The position numbers and the translations under genes are program-made. A stretch of DNA of 64,000 nt from NCBI RefSeq assembly GCF_000154825.1, contig NZ_DS560015.1, positions 149,052 to 213,051 on the forward strand, read 5' to 3'. A model generated the notes under the pieces. That model ran no database searches. It saw only the letters and a list, made by a program, of their open reading frames with translations, and was not told the DNA's origin. Position 1 is the first letter of the stretch. Every line of letters starts with the position of its first letter. Origin of the DNA: Anaerofustis stercorihominis DSM 17244. GTDB lineage: Bacteria; Bacillota; Clostridia; Eubacteriales; Anaerofustaceae. This document shows positions 17,494-25,603 of this stretch, in pieces.

Positions 17494-17990
17494 AAGTACC
17501 TCCCATCTGAATTTTTGAAATGCTAAAATCCAGATGGAGGGGGCGGGGAGCGGCAATGAATACCAGATACAGCCCTGCGGCATAATTTGATAAAAAACGA
17601 CAAAAGAAAAACCGCAAAGGTTCTGTGACCTCTACGGTTATAGGAAATACATATTCTGTTAAGTGGAGATTCTACTTCTGGTTTCATGGCAAGAAGTAGC
17701 GTTGCATAGGCAGGGATTTTTTTAACTGGCTTTCTGCCATTCCTCGATATGCTATGTATGGATTAACTCTGCATTGCATGAGCAGATGAATTACTGCCCG
17801 AAAAAAGGACATAAAAAATCCCTCCAAACTTTAAAACAGGTCTGGAGAGTGTCTGTTAAGTCTTTTCGGGCATAGCAATACCGCCCACCACACGCCGTTT
17901 TTTTATATGGTGGGCGTTCGCCTTAAAACCTTATAGACAGAAACAGAGCCGATAAACTGTGATTGCTCACTTGTTCATCGGCTCTGCGTC
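17494..17990. other. Noncoding transposon segment with hairpins
   Basis: About 500 bases with no convincing gene. It holds a hairpin AACCGT...ACGGTT-type around 17610-17640, a strong stem CGCCCACCA/TGGTGGGCG at 17882-17916, an AGAGCCGAT/ATCGGCTCT stem around 17945-17986 just after the KTR gene, and two copies of a GCCCGAAAA motif. Confidence 0.5.
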
Positions 17991-18161
17991 TTATGCGTCT
18001 GGCTCTGTGATGACTGTTATCTGCAAATTCTTTACTTCAATCAATGTTTCCTGCTTGCATTTTGGACAGTAGAGAGGATAATTTTTTAAAACCGTATCCT
18101 CTCTAATTCTGTCACGGGTTTTGTTACCACAAACAGGACAGTGTATCCACTTTTCTTTCAT
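17991..18161 (-). CDS. Cysteine-rich KTR domain protein
   Basis: 56 residues, too short for most gene finders. It starts MKEKWIHCPVCGNKTRDRI and later has LYCPKCKQETLIEVK, giving two CPxC knuckles that should bind one zinc. The KTR (NKTR) motif defines a family that recurs in Gram-positive conjugative and mobilisable elements. Function unknown. A stem-loop lies just past its stop on the same strand. Confidence 0.88.
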   Translation of the reverse strand: MKEKWIHCPVCGNKTRDRIREDTVLKNYPLYCPKCKQETLIEVKNLQITVITEPDA

Positions 18162-18227
18162 ATGCACTCCTATAATTGCTATTTATAATCCTTTAAATTA
18201 CGGCAAACCTCTACTTTCCCGCCATTG

Positions 18228-19133
18228 TTAGTACATGGCAGATATTCTTTTAGCCTTTTCCTTTAGAATATTTCTTGCTTCAATAGGTTCAATAATTTCA
18301 ACATATTCCCCAAAAGAAAGCAGATATAGGAAAGTCCAATCACTAAACTGGTATCTAAAAGTCACTTCCAATGTTCCATCGTCTAATTTTTTAATATATT
18401 TCTCTTGAAATTCATCATAAACTTTATACGCTATCTTTTCCGAAAAATGTAATACGAATATGGGTGTATTGTATTCTTCCTTGTAGGCAGGGGTAATAGA
18501 AAAATCCTTTGGTAATTCACGGTCAAATAATTGGTCTGTTATTTGAAGCTCCCTTATGCGGGACATCTTAAAAGTGCGAATATCATTTTTGTGCTTTGAA
18601 TAGGCAACAAGATACCATGCATGAGATTTGAAAACTAATTTCAACGGCTCGACAATCTGATTGGTGATTGTCAATTCTGCATTAAAATAAGTGAACGTAA
18701 TCACATACTTATTGATTATCGCACGTTCTAAAACCGTAATATTGTTCCGTTCCTTTTCTGGACTGCCCCAATAGGAAAAATCAATCTCCAACCATTCGGA
18801 CTGTAAATTATGGCTAAACAATCCAGCAATCTTGTTTAATGATTTATCAGCGTTAGGATAATTTGACGACTTTAGAATCTGCAACGCCTGTATAATATTC
18901 TTTTGTTCTTCCTGCGTAAAATAAGATTTATCCAGCGAAAAGCCTTGTAATAACGACAATCCTCCGCCATATCCCTTTTGTGATGTAATCGGTATGCCCG
19001 CAATCGAAAGTATATTGATGTCCCTATATATCGTGCGGGCGGAAACACAAAGTTCCTTTGCCAGTTGCTTCGCAGTTATATTCTCATGCCTTAACAAGAG
19101 AAACACAATTTGAATAAGTCTGTCTATCTGCAT
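18228..19133 (-). CDS. WYL domain-containing transcriptional regulator (YafY/DeoR type)
   Basis: 301 residues from the ATG at 19133, five bases after the DUF3795 stop; an earlier in-frame ATG at 19166 would overlap that gene. The N-terminal HTH_11 reads ENITAKQLAKELCVSARTIY with RDINILSIAGIP; the WYL domain includes SHAWYLVAYSKHKNDIRTFK and a C-terminal WCX part. WYL proteins bind small ligands or nucleic acid. Base composition is AT-rich, unlike the flanking transposon genes, so it belongs to a separately acquired cargo operon. Confidence 0.9.
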   Translation of the reverse strand: MQIDRLIQIVFLLLRHENITAKQLAKELCVSARTIYRDINILSIAGIPITSQKGYGGGLSLLQGFSLDKSYFTQEEQKNIIQALQILKSSNYPNADKSLNKIAGLFSHNLQSEWLEIDFSYWGSPEKERNNITVLERAIINKYVITFTYFNAELTITNQIVEPLKLVFKSHAWYLVAYSKHKNDIRTFKMSRIRELQITDQLFDRELPKDFSITPAYKEEYNTPIFVLHFSEKIAYKVYDEFQEKYIKKLDDGTLEVTFRYQFSDWTFLYLLSFGEYVEIIEPIEARNILKEKAKRISAMY

Positions 19134-19137
19134 ATTA

Positions 19138-19482
19138 TCACTCTGCCTTTTTGTGTTTAATGGCAAGCTGTTTTAAATGATTCAAATTTTCTGAATTATC
19201 ACCTAAATTTTCTTTCAGTATAGAACATGGAAATTTGTCACACTCGGCACAACTTCCATAAGGTTTCTTAACGCCGCATAGCCTTATATCACAATCACCG
19301 CACATCTTTTGTGACACCGTATCAGAATGGCATCCCAAACAATACATATCTTCTTTTGAGAATTTTACAGTATCGGTTGAATATTCATTTGCCAATTTGG
19401 TTTGTTCATCTGTATTTTTGCTGATAGTAGCCAAATAAACAGGACATTCATTACAATTTAATCCACAATATGCGAAATCCAT
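19138..19482 (-). CDS. DUF3795 cysteine-rich protein (cargo)
   Basis: 114 residues from the ATG at 19482, which overlaps the stop of the upstream gene as TAATG, a sign of coupled translation. It starts MDFAYCGLNCNECPVYLA and holds further cysteine pairs CLGCH, CGDCDIRLCG and CAECDKFPC, typical of DUF3795 proteins, which probably bind metal. Function is unknown. A second, damaged DUF3795 gene lies at 50564 in the host backbone. Confidence 0.88.
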   Translation of the reverse strand: MDFAYCGLNCNECPVYLATISKNTDEQTKLANEYSTDTVKFSKEDMYCLGCHSDTVSQKMCGDCDIRLCGVKKPYGSCAECDKFPCSILKENLGDNSENLNHLKQLAIKHKKAE

Positions 19483-19829
19483 TAAAACACTCCCTCTCCT
19501 AAATATTTGTCGTGCGGAACTATTAAACATTTTTCAATAGACTTCCAATAGCTGTCATAAAGATTTTTTTGTGCTGCTCCATAGCTTTCTTTCGTATCAA
19601 ATTCCCAGTAAAGCATATACTTAACACTTTTTACAATACGGTTGATTTTAAGAGGTGGAAGTCCCTCCTTAATTTGCTCCATGTCTATGCGATACCCTCT
19701 TTTGGCGAACCGAAGCAGAAGCAATCCCTCCTGTTTTTCCAAAAGGCTTTTGGCTTCATGCATTAGAGCTTCAAATTCCTCTACCTTTTGCGGTTTGACT
19801 TGATAAATACATATTTCAGTAAATGGCAT
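19482..19829 (-). CDS. Dimeric alpha-beta barrel (ABM/NIPSNAP-like) protein
   Basis: 115 residues, first gene of the cargo operon, with GGAGGA before the ATG. The start MPFTEICIYQVKPQKVEEFE and the later YMLYWEFDTKESYGAAQ give the beta-alpha-beta pattern of small dimeric ferredoxin-like barrel proteins such as antibiotic biosynthesis monooxygenases and NIPSNAP domains. The enzymatic activity, if any, is not known. Confidence 0.7.
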   Translation of the reverse strand: MPFTEICIYQVKPQKVEEFEALMHEAKSLLEKQEGLLLLRFAKRGYRIDMEQIKEGLPPLKINRIVKSVKYMLYWEFDTKESYGAAQKNLYDSYWKSIEKCLIVPHDKYLGEGVF

Positions 19830-20035
19830 ATTTCATTCCTCCTTCATTTTAGTTATAACATTAGGAATGTGACAACAAGCATGTCGCATTCCTCTATTTA
19901 TTTTCATGTGAACTATAATGATATAGCTATTCACATTTTATCATGTCAAAACTCCTTCTGGCAAATACGAACTTTAATCGAAACTTCCCGAAAAGAAAAG
20001 CGACAGAGTTTTTACACTCTGCCACTTTACCTGCC

Positions 20036-20410
20036 CTATGCAAAGATAATTTCCTTGTTCACAATCTCCCTCGCACACGCCCTTATGTTATTCATTCTTC
20101 CTGTCCATTCTAAGGCGTTTTCTGCCTTTAGCTGTTCTGTGATACCCTGTGTCTGTTTCATGCCCTTTATGAGCCTTTCAAAGTGTTCCTGCGCCTGCCT
20201 GTCAATGTCGGCAAGATAAGCGTTGAGCCTGCCGCTTGTAAGAAGATTGATGTATGTAACCTTTCGGTACTTCTTCAGATAGTCCAGATGCCGCTGTCCC
20301 CATGTGCCTATCGGCTGTTCTTCTCCGGCGGGTACGGTTAAGCACGGGATTAAGTAATCTCCTTGCCGCTCGTATTTGCCGCCCAGTTCCTCAAATAATG
20401 ATTTTGCCAT
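20036..20410 (-). CDS. tnpV: TnpV family transposon protein
   Basis: 124 residues. MAKSLFEELGGKYERQGDYL and the block GTWGQRHLDYLKKYRKVTYI are characteristic of TnpV, found in Tn4451/Tn4453-type transposons, where it has been considered a possible excision accessory protein. It lies next to the right end of the element, opposite the recombinase at the left end, so the two genes are adjacent in the circular form. Confidence 0.9.
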   Translation of the reverse strand: MAKSLFEELGGKYERQGDYLIPCLTVPAGEEQPIGTWGQRHLDYLKKYRKVTYINLLTSGRLNAYLADIDRQAQEHFERLIKGMKQTQGITEQLKAENALEWTGRMNNIRACAREIVNKEIIFA

Positions 20411-20439
20411 TGTCTGTTACCTCCACATTCTTTTTTATT

Positions 20440-20455
20440 TTGAATGTCCGCAAAA
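20440..20455 (-). repeat. Right terminal inverted repeat of the transposon
   Basis: TTGAATGTCCGCAAAA, whose reverse complement resembles the left end. It is followed by GTCCT at the junction with host DNA. Coordinates could be off by one. Confidence 0.7.
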
Positions 20456-20463
20456 TCCGTCCT

Positions 20464-20863
20464 ACATCCTAAAGACAGAGAGGTTATTTTAACAAAGGCA
20501 AGAAAAGCTTTAAAACAAGGCGGACTTTTGATTTTAGATGGTTTCACAATGAAATTTATTGATGATTTTGAAGAGAAAGAGATCATTGAATACAATAAAT
20601 ACGGCTTTTGGTCAGAGAAAGAACATGCATGTATTCAGCGCAACCACATATATCAAGACACCTTAAATACTTTGGAGCAGTATTTGGTTATAACCGAAGA
20701 AGATATTGAATGTTATAATATTTGGAATCAGGTATTTACAAAAGAGTCTATCGTGTCTGAAATTAAAAATGCTGGTTTTGAAAATATTGATTTATATGAT
20801 GATGTGGCAGGCAAATCTTATTCCGGTAAAGATAAAACAATTTGTGTTGTCGCTGGGAAATAA
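20464..20863 (+). pseudogene. SAM-dependent methyltransferase, 3' half
   Basis: Continues the gene begun at 9625: LHPKDREVILTKARKALKQG then GLLILDGFT, the usual motif IV-VI region of class I methyltransferases, to the stop at 20863. An apparent ATG at 20444 lies in the transposon end and is not a native start. The AT-rich composition matches the 5' half. Precise excision using one GTCCT copy would restore an intact protein of about 280 residues. Confidence 0.9.
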
Positions 20864-21025
20864 TATAGTTATTTTTATGAATTTATATATATTTTTTAAT
20901 AATTAATATTTTAATTAATAATACATTCTTTGTATTAATTATTAACTAAAATTTAAATTTGAAATATAAATATATATCTCTATATTTAATGTAGAATATA
21001 TATATGACAAATGTATGATTAAAAC

Positions 21026-21061
21026 AAAAAAGGATAATCCCTAAAACTTATCCTTTTTTTA
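21026..21061. terminator. Bidirectional terminator
   Basis: AAAAAGGATAA and TTATCCTTTTT form a stem with A-runs and T-runs on both sides. It lies between the methyltransferase remnant and the convergent tspO, whose stop codon is within it. Confidence 0.85.
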
Positions 21062-21523
21062 ATTCAAAATAAACACCATAAAATTCAAATATCCCGCAAA
21101 TGTGACCCAAAGTAAATATGGTATTTGCAGATAGCCTGCTATAGGTTTTATATTTTTGAATGTTATTATCATCTTTATTATTAAAGCCCATAAAGCAATA
21201 AGTATCATAAAAGCCAAAAGGAAGTTTCTCATATTGAAGAATACTATGGTCCAAAGAAAGTTAAGCACCAGCTGAAGGGCATACGTTCTAAGTGCTTCGG
21301 TCCTTATGCTTGAATTTGATATTATTATGAAATATGCTCCAATTCCCATTAAAATATAAAGAATTGTCCATACTATGGGAAAAATAAATTCAGGCGGCGA
21401 TAGAGGAGGAAGATTTAAGTGTTTATATATTACCATGCTTTTGCTTGTTAATAATCCTGCAAGTCCTCCCGTCAAAAGGGGTATAAGTACGGATATGATA
21501 AAAGTTTTGATATTGTTCTTCAT
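21059..21523 (-). CDS. tspO: TspO/MBR family membrane protein
   Basis: 154 residues with five hydrophobic segments, normal for the family. The signature NLPPLSPPEFIFPIVWTILY and the following ILMGIGAYF are diagnostic, along with the later Trp and Asn-rich ligand-pocket positions (LNFLWTIVFF). TspO proteins bind porphyrins and related ligands in the membrane. Single gene, convergent with the interrupted methyltransferase and ending in a terminator. Confidence 0.94.
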   Translation of the reverse strand: MKNNIKTFIISVLIPLLTGGLAGLLTSKSMVIYKHLNLPPLSPPEFIFPIVWTILYILMGIGAYFIIISNSSIRTEALRTYALQLVLNFLWTIVFFNMRNFLLAFMILIALWALIIKMIITFKNIKPIAGYLQIPYLLWVTFAGYLNFMVFILN

Positions 21524-21686
21524 TTGTAACTCCTATATTAAAATTCTCATTATTATAATTTATGTAATTAATTCCAAAATATAATAACTTTAAAATCTAA
21601 ATAAGATTTAAGATTTGAAAAGTTCGAATTTGTAAGGGAATAAATGTGTTATGATATAAAAAATATAAGAAAGTGAGTGTATAAAA

Positions 21687-22622
21687 ATGATTATAAGTGC
21701 CAGCAGGAGAACGGATATACCCAATTACTACTCCGATTGGTTTATAAATAGGATCAAAGACGGATATGTGTATATCAGAAATCCGTTTAATAAAAAGCAA
21801 ATAAGTAAAGTTGATATAACTAAAGATGTGGTGGATTGTATAGTTTTTTGGACTAAAAATCCTAAAAATATGATAGACAAGCTTGATGAACTCAAAGGTT
21901 ATGATTATTATTTTCAGTTTACCTTAACATCTTACGGTAAAGATATAGAACCTAATTTACCTAATAAGAGTGAAGATCTGATTACAGTATTTAAAAGGCT
22001 ATCCGATAAGATAGGGAAAGATAATGTCATTTGGAGATATGACCCTATTTTGCTTAGCGATAAATATAACAAGAACTATCATTTAAAAGCTTTTGAAAAA
22101 ATAGCAAATAATTTAAAGGGGTATACGAATAAGGTAATAATAAGCTTTATTGATTTATATGATAAAACTCTAAAAAATACTAAAGGGTTGAATTTGAAAA
22201 AGTTAAATAAGGAAGAAATGATTTTCTTAGCTAAAAATTTATCAATCATTGCAGAAAAAAACGATATGAGTATTGAAACATGTGCGGAAGAAATTGATTT
22301 AAGTGAATATGGAGTTAGGCAGGGGCACTGTATAGATAAAACATTGATTGAAAATATTATAGGCTGTAAAATAAAAGCAAATAAAGATAAAAATCAAAGA
22401 GCCATATGCGGATGTATAGAAAGTATTGATATAGGTGCGTATAATACATGTCTTAACGGATGTAGATATTGTTATGCTAATTTTAATGAAAAAACAGTAG
22501 AGGATAATCTTAAGTTATACGATATCAACTCTCCAATACTTTGTGATAATATTAGAGAAGGTGACAAAATATATGAAAGAAGAGTTGAATCTTTTAAAGA
22601 AAATCAAATGAGCTTGCTGTAA
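21687..22622 (+). CDS. DUF1848 family protein
   Basis: 311 residues. It starts MIISASRRTDIPNYYSDWF and has YVYIRNPFN, VFWTKNPKNM and WRYDPILL, all typical of DUF1848. The C-terminus carries a cysteine cluster CGCIESIDIG then CLNGCRYCYANF, resembling the radical-SAM/iron-sulfur style cysteines reported for the family. Substrate and reaction are unknown. AAGTGAG precedes the ATG. Confidence 0.9.
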   Translation: MIISASRRTDIPNYYSDWFINRIKDGYVYIRNPFNKKQISKVDITKDVVDCIVFWTKNPKNMIDKLDELKGYDYYFQFTLTSYGKDIEPNLPNKSEDLITVFKRLSDKIGKDNVIWRYDPILLSDKYNKNYHLKAFEKIANNLKGYTNKVIISFIDLYDKTLKNTKGLNLKKLNKEEMIFLAKNLSIIAEKNDMSIETCAEEIDLSEYGVRQGHCIDKTLIENIIGCKIKANKDKNQRAICGCIESIDIGAYNTCLNGCRYCYANFNEKTVEDNLKLYDINSPILCDNIREGDKIYERRVESFKENQMSLL

Positions 22623-22632
22623 TACTTATATA

Positions 22633-22824
22633 TTATCTTAAATCGGGTTTTGAAATGTATTCCGATTTTGATATATATTCCGCATTTGAGTGTAGATCGT
22701 ACAAGCTATGAATATAATCGTTTTGGTCATGAAGCTCCAATTGTACCGACGTAGGTAATGACAAGAAGTATTTTCTGGAACCGGAGCTCGATGCTATCAA
22801 GTCATTTAAATTTTTATATCTCAT
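22633..22824 (-). CDS. Small conserved hypothetical protein
   Basis: 63 residues: MRYKNLNDLIASSSGSRKYF, then SLPTSVQLELHDQNDYIHSL. I recall similar short proteins in Clostridia but no function. It is soluble, without a signal or membrane segment. An AGGTGAT ribosome binding site lies upstream of its ATG. Convergent with the DUF1848 gene, ten bases apart. Confidence 0.7.
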   Translation of the reverse strand: MRYKNLNDLIASSSGSRKYFLSLPTSVQLELHDQNDYIHSLYDLHSNAEYISKSEYISKPDLR

Positions 22825-23374
22825 TTTTTTATCACCTCATAAATATTTTTAGCCGATTTAAAAGTGATATTCTTAAGTTTTGTACTTGTTATAAATTACT
22901 ATTTTTAAGCAATAGATAATGAATTAAAAGAAGATTGATATCTTCTTTTTTTTGTTTTTTTAAGGGAAAAGTACTTTTAAAATTTGAAAAATAATTTAGT
23001 ACTATATATTTCAAATAATAATATAGAGGTAACATTTATACTTTTATATTTCTTTATATTTTTATTAAGTATTGTCTATAAATTTATTAAAAAAAATTGT
23101 ATTTTAATTACCGGAAAATTTTAAAAGACAGAAGTAAAATTGACTTAACAATTATGTTAATCTTTTTATATATTATTAATATTTTTCATATAAAGAATAA
23201 GTTATAAAGCTTATATCGTATTATTTATTATATTGTCAATGATAATGTCGTTAAGTAATATATTAAATATGAAAATGTATTTCTTGTTATGAAATACAGT
23301 GCTTTAGTAAAATGATAATAAATAAAAAGGATATAGGATTAATCTTATATCCTTTAGGGGAAAATGAAATATAT
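22825..23374. other. AT-rich intergenic region
   Basis: No gene seen. A hairpin AAGAAGAT/ATCTTCTT followed by eight T lies at 22927-22953 and could end a short transcript on the + strand; no promoter or ORF for such a transcript is obvious. Confidence 0.4.
23322..23360 (-). terminator. Terminator of the small membrane protein gene
   Basis: AAAGGATATA and TATATCCTTT pair, and on the minus strand the stem is followed by TTTTATT. It lies 15 bases past the stop of the gene at 23375. Confidence 0.75.
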
Positions 23375-23548
23375 TTATACCCATCCAAGTATTATGGATA
23401 ATGGATACATAACTAATGTTACGCTTATTATGACACCTGCAATAATAACGCTAGGTATGCATATTGCGGCGAGTATGTATGATATATAAGGATGTATAAT
23501 AATATTTTTTTCTTTCATGTTTTTTAAAGTAAAATTTAAATGTTTCAT
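23375..23548 (-). CDS. Small membrane protein, divergent from NSS transporter
   Basis: 57 residues, not found by length-based calling. The start is MKHLNFTLKNMKEKNIIIHP and the rest (PYISYILAAICIPSVIIAG and on to ILGWV) is hydrophobic with one long or two short membrane segments. AGGAAGTG precedes the ATG and a terminator follows the stop, so it looks like a complete gene. Its place next to a sodium symporter recalls the small subunits (such as MetS) of some NSS transporters, but similarity is not evident and the gene is divergent. Confidence 0.65.
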   Translation of the reverse strand: MKHLNFTLKNMKEKNIIIHPYISYILAAICIPSVIIAGVIISVTLVMYPLSIILGWV

Positions 23549-23793
23549 TTTTATTCACTTCCTTTTTATACTCACTATTATATCCGTTCATGTATTAAGA
23601 TAGTGTTCAGCTGTTTATAAATCCTATTAAGATTGTATAAAAATTTTGTGTTTTATATTTTGTATTTTGAATTAATCGTATACTTATAGAAATACTAAAT
23701 ATCATATAAAAATGTATATATTTATAATGTTTTACTGTCATTTTTTGCAGGTTTATGTATAATATATGTTAGTGTAAAAATCGGAGGACGAAA

Positions 23794-25125
23794 ATGAAGA
23801 ATAATAACAATCAATGGGCAAGCAAGATAGGTTTTCTGCTGGCGACCGCAGGGGCTGCGATCGGGCTTGGAAACCTATGGAAATTCCCATATTTAATGGG
23901 TAAAAACGGAGGGTTTCCCTTTCTTCTAGCATATTTATTTTTTATATTGATACTGGGTATACCGGTTATGATAACGGAAATGTCTATAGGGCGTATGAGC
24001 AGACATAATCCGGTCAAGGCATACGAAATCATCAATCCGCGTGCAAAGATAGTAGGGATACTTGGCGTTCTGTCCGCTTTTTTGATACTTTCTTATTATA
24101 GTGTTATCGGCGGCTGGATGCTTAAATATTTCTTTAGCTATCTTACGACCTTTAATGCTCCAGAGAGTTTTGAAGCGTTTATTTCAAGTCCCGTTGAACC
24201 TATAGTTTGGCATTTTATATTTATGCTTCTTACGGGAGTGATTTGTTTTTTCGGTGTGAGCGGTATAGAAAAAGCCAGCAAAATAATGATGCCTACGTTA
24301 TTTGTTTTGATCATAATAATCATAATCAGAGGGCTTACTCTTCCCGAAGCAGGAGAGGGGCTTAAATTTATATTCAAACCAAACTTCGGTAATTTTACCT
24401 TTGATTCTATAAATACAGCTTTGAGTCAGGTTTTTTATTCTCTTAGTTTATGTATGGGTATAACAATTACTTACGGAAGTTATCTATCGAAAAAGGAGAA
24501 CATAGAAAAGAGCTGTCTTAATGTTGCTTTGCTTGACACCTGCATGGCGATCCTTGCGGGGATTGCGATTTTCCCTGCTGTGTTTTCATTCGGACTTGAA
24601 CCCGGACAGGGACCGAGCCTTATATTCGGGACTCTTCCCAAAGTATTCGCTTCGATGAGCGGAGGAAGTATATTCGCGCTTTTATTCTTCCTTATTATGT
24701 TCTTCGCGGCTCTTACCAGTGCTATCGCACTTTTAGAAGTAAGCACGTCTTTTACCATAGACAGTCTAAAATGGGATAGAAAGAAATCAATAGGTATCTT
24801 GACTATAGTTATATTTTTCCTTGGGATATTTTCTTCCCTGTCTTTCGGTCCTTTGGCTGATGTAAGCATATTAGGATATACATTCTTTGATTTTATAGGT
24901 ATGATAACGGATAATATCCTTCTTCCGTTAGGGGGTATATTCATGTGCTATTATGTGGGATGGAAGTGGGATACGACTAAACTTATAGATGAAATGGAGT
25001 CTTCGGGACATCCTTTTAAGCTTAAGAAGATATGGCTTTTCTGTATTAAATATATAACCCCTGTGCTTGTATTGATAGTCACCGTTACGGGATTTATAAA
25101 TATATATACCAAAATCATAGGATAA
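23794..25125 (+). CDS. Neurotransmitter:sodium symporter (NSS/SNF) family transporter
   Basis: 443 residues with about 11 to 12 membrane segments. The N-terminus WASKIGFLLATAGAAIGLGN with LWKFPYLMGKNGG is the hallmark of the family and includes the unwound first helix that binds sodium and amino acid. SAIALLEVSTSFTID matches the later sodium site. It imports an amino acid using sodium. GGAGGACG precedes the ATG, and a TATAAT box is at 23758. Confidence 0.95.
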   Translation: MKNNNNQWASKIGFLLATAGAAIGLGNLWKFPYLMGKNGGFPFLLAYLFFILILGIPVMITEMSIGRMSRHNPVKAYEIINPRAKIVGILGVLSAFLILSYYSVIGGWMLKYFFSYLTTFNAPESFEAFISSPVEPIVWHFIFMLLTGVICFFGVSGIEKASKIMMPTLFVLIIIIIIRGLTLPEAGEGLKFIFKPNFGNFTFDSINTALSQVFYSLSLCMGITITYGSYLSKKENIEKSCLNVALLDTCMAILAGIAIFPAVFSFGLEPGQGPSLIFGTLPKVFASMSGGSIFALLFFLIMFFAALTSAIALLEVSTSFTIDSLKWDRKKSIGILTIVIFFLGIFSSLSFGPLADVSILGYTFFDFIGMITDNILLPLGGIFMCYYVGWKWDTTKLIDEMESSGHPFKLKKIWLFCIKYITPVLVLIVTVTGFINIYTKIIG

Positions 25126-25185
25126 ATAAAAATATATTATAAACATCATATTTGAAATATTTAATGGATTTTAAGGAATAATAAT

Positions 25186-25599
25186 ATGAAAAAATTAAAA
25201 CTTTTATTGATGGTGCTAAAGAGGACCAAAGCAGATAAGATACTCATAGGATTTGTTTTTTATATTGTTCTAAGTTCTATCCTGTTTGCTGTTTTTGAAC
25301 CCGGGATAACTTCTGTTATGTCCGGTCTGTGGTATTCTTACAGTGTCATTTCAACTGTAGGGTTTGGAGATATTGTTGCCGTTACCTTTATAGGTAAGAT
25401 ATTATCAATCCTTTTGACTATGTATTCTATTATTGTAATAGCAATAATCACGGGCGTAGTTGTAAACTTCTATACCGAAATAAATAAGTTTCAAAGAAAA
25501 GAAACTCTTGCAGTATTCATGGATAAATTGGAAAGACTTCCCGATCTTTCAGAGGAAGAACTGGAAGAGATATCTGGTAAAATCAAAGATTTGAGATAG
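25186..25599 (+). CDS. Two-transmembrane potassium channel
   Basis: 137 residues: helix 1 (ILIGFVFYIVLSSILFAVF), a pore loop with the selectivity filter STVGFGD at about residue 60, helix 2 (ILSILLTMYSIIVIAIITG) and a short cytoplasmic tail of charged helix. This is the minimal KcsA-like plan (Ion_trans_2); no RCK domain follows. It lies between the NSS transporter and the asparaginase, four bases before the latter. Confidence 0.9.
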   Translation: MKKLKLLLMVLKRTKADKILIGFVFYIVLSSILFAVFEPGITSVMSGLWYSYSVISTVGFGDIVAVTFIGKILSILLTMYSIIVIAIITGVVVNFYTEINKFQRKETLAVFMDKLERLPDLSEEELEEISGKIKDLR

Positions 25600-25603
25600 G
25601 TTT

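Larger units (their letters stand above)
10068..20463. mobile_element. Tn4451-type mobilisable transposon, about 10.4 kb
   Basis: A visibly GC-richer segment (roughly 50 percent, except 18.2-19.9 kb) inserted into an AT-rich methyltransferase gene. GTCCT is present at both junctions (10063-10067 and 20459-20463), and the ends share imperfect inverted repeats containing TTTTGCGGACA. All its genes point leftwards: large serine recombinase at the left end, YdbC, ParB-like, MobV relaxase, RepA-like ATPase, three sigma-like proteins, KTR protein, cargo operon and TnpV at the right end. No conjugation machinery is present, so transfer would need a helper. The right coordinate may be off by one. Confidence 0.9.

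Noticed and set aside
20444-20463. ATG start for a stand-alone protein from the methyltransferase 3' half
   Set aside because: The ATG is in the transposon's terminal repeat, lacks a ribosome binding site and the encoded protein lacks the SAM-binding half.
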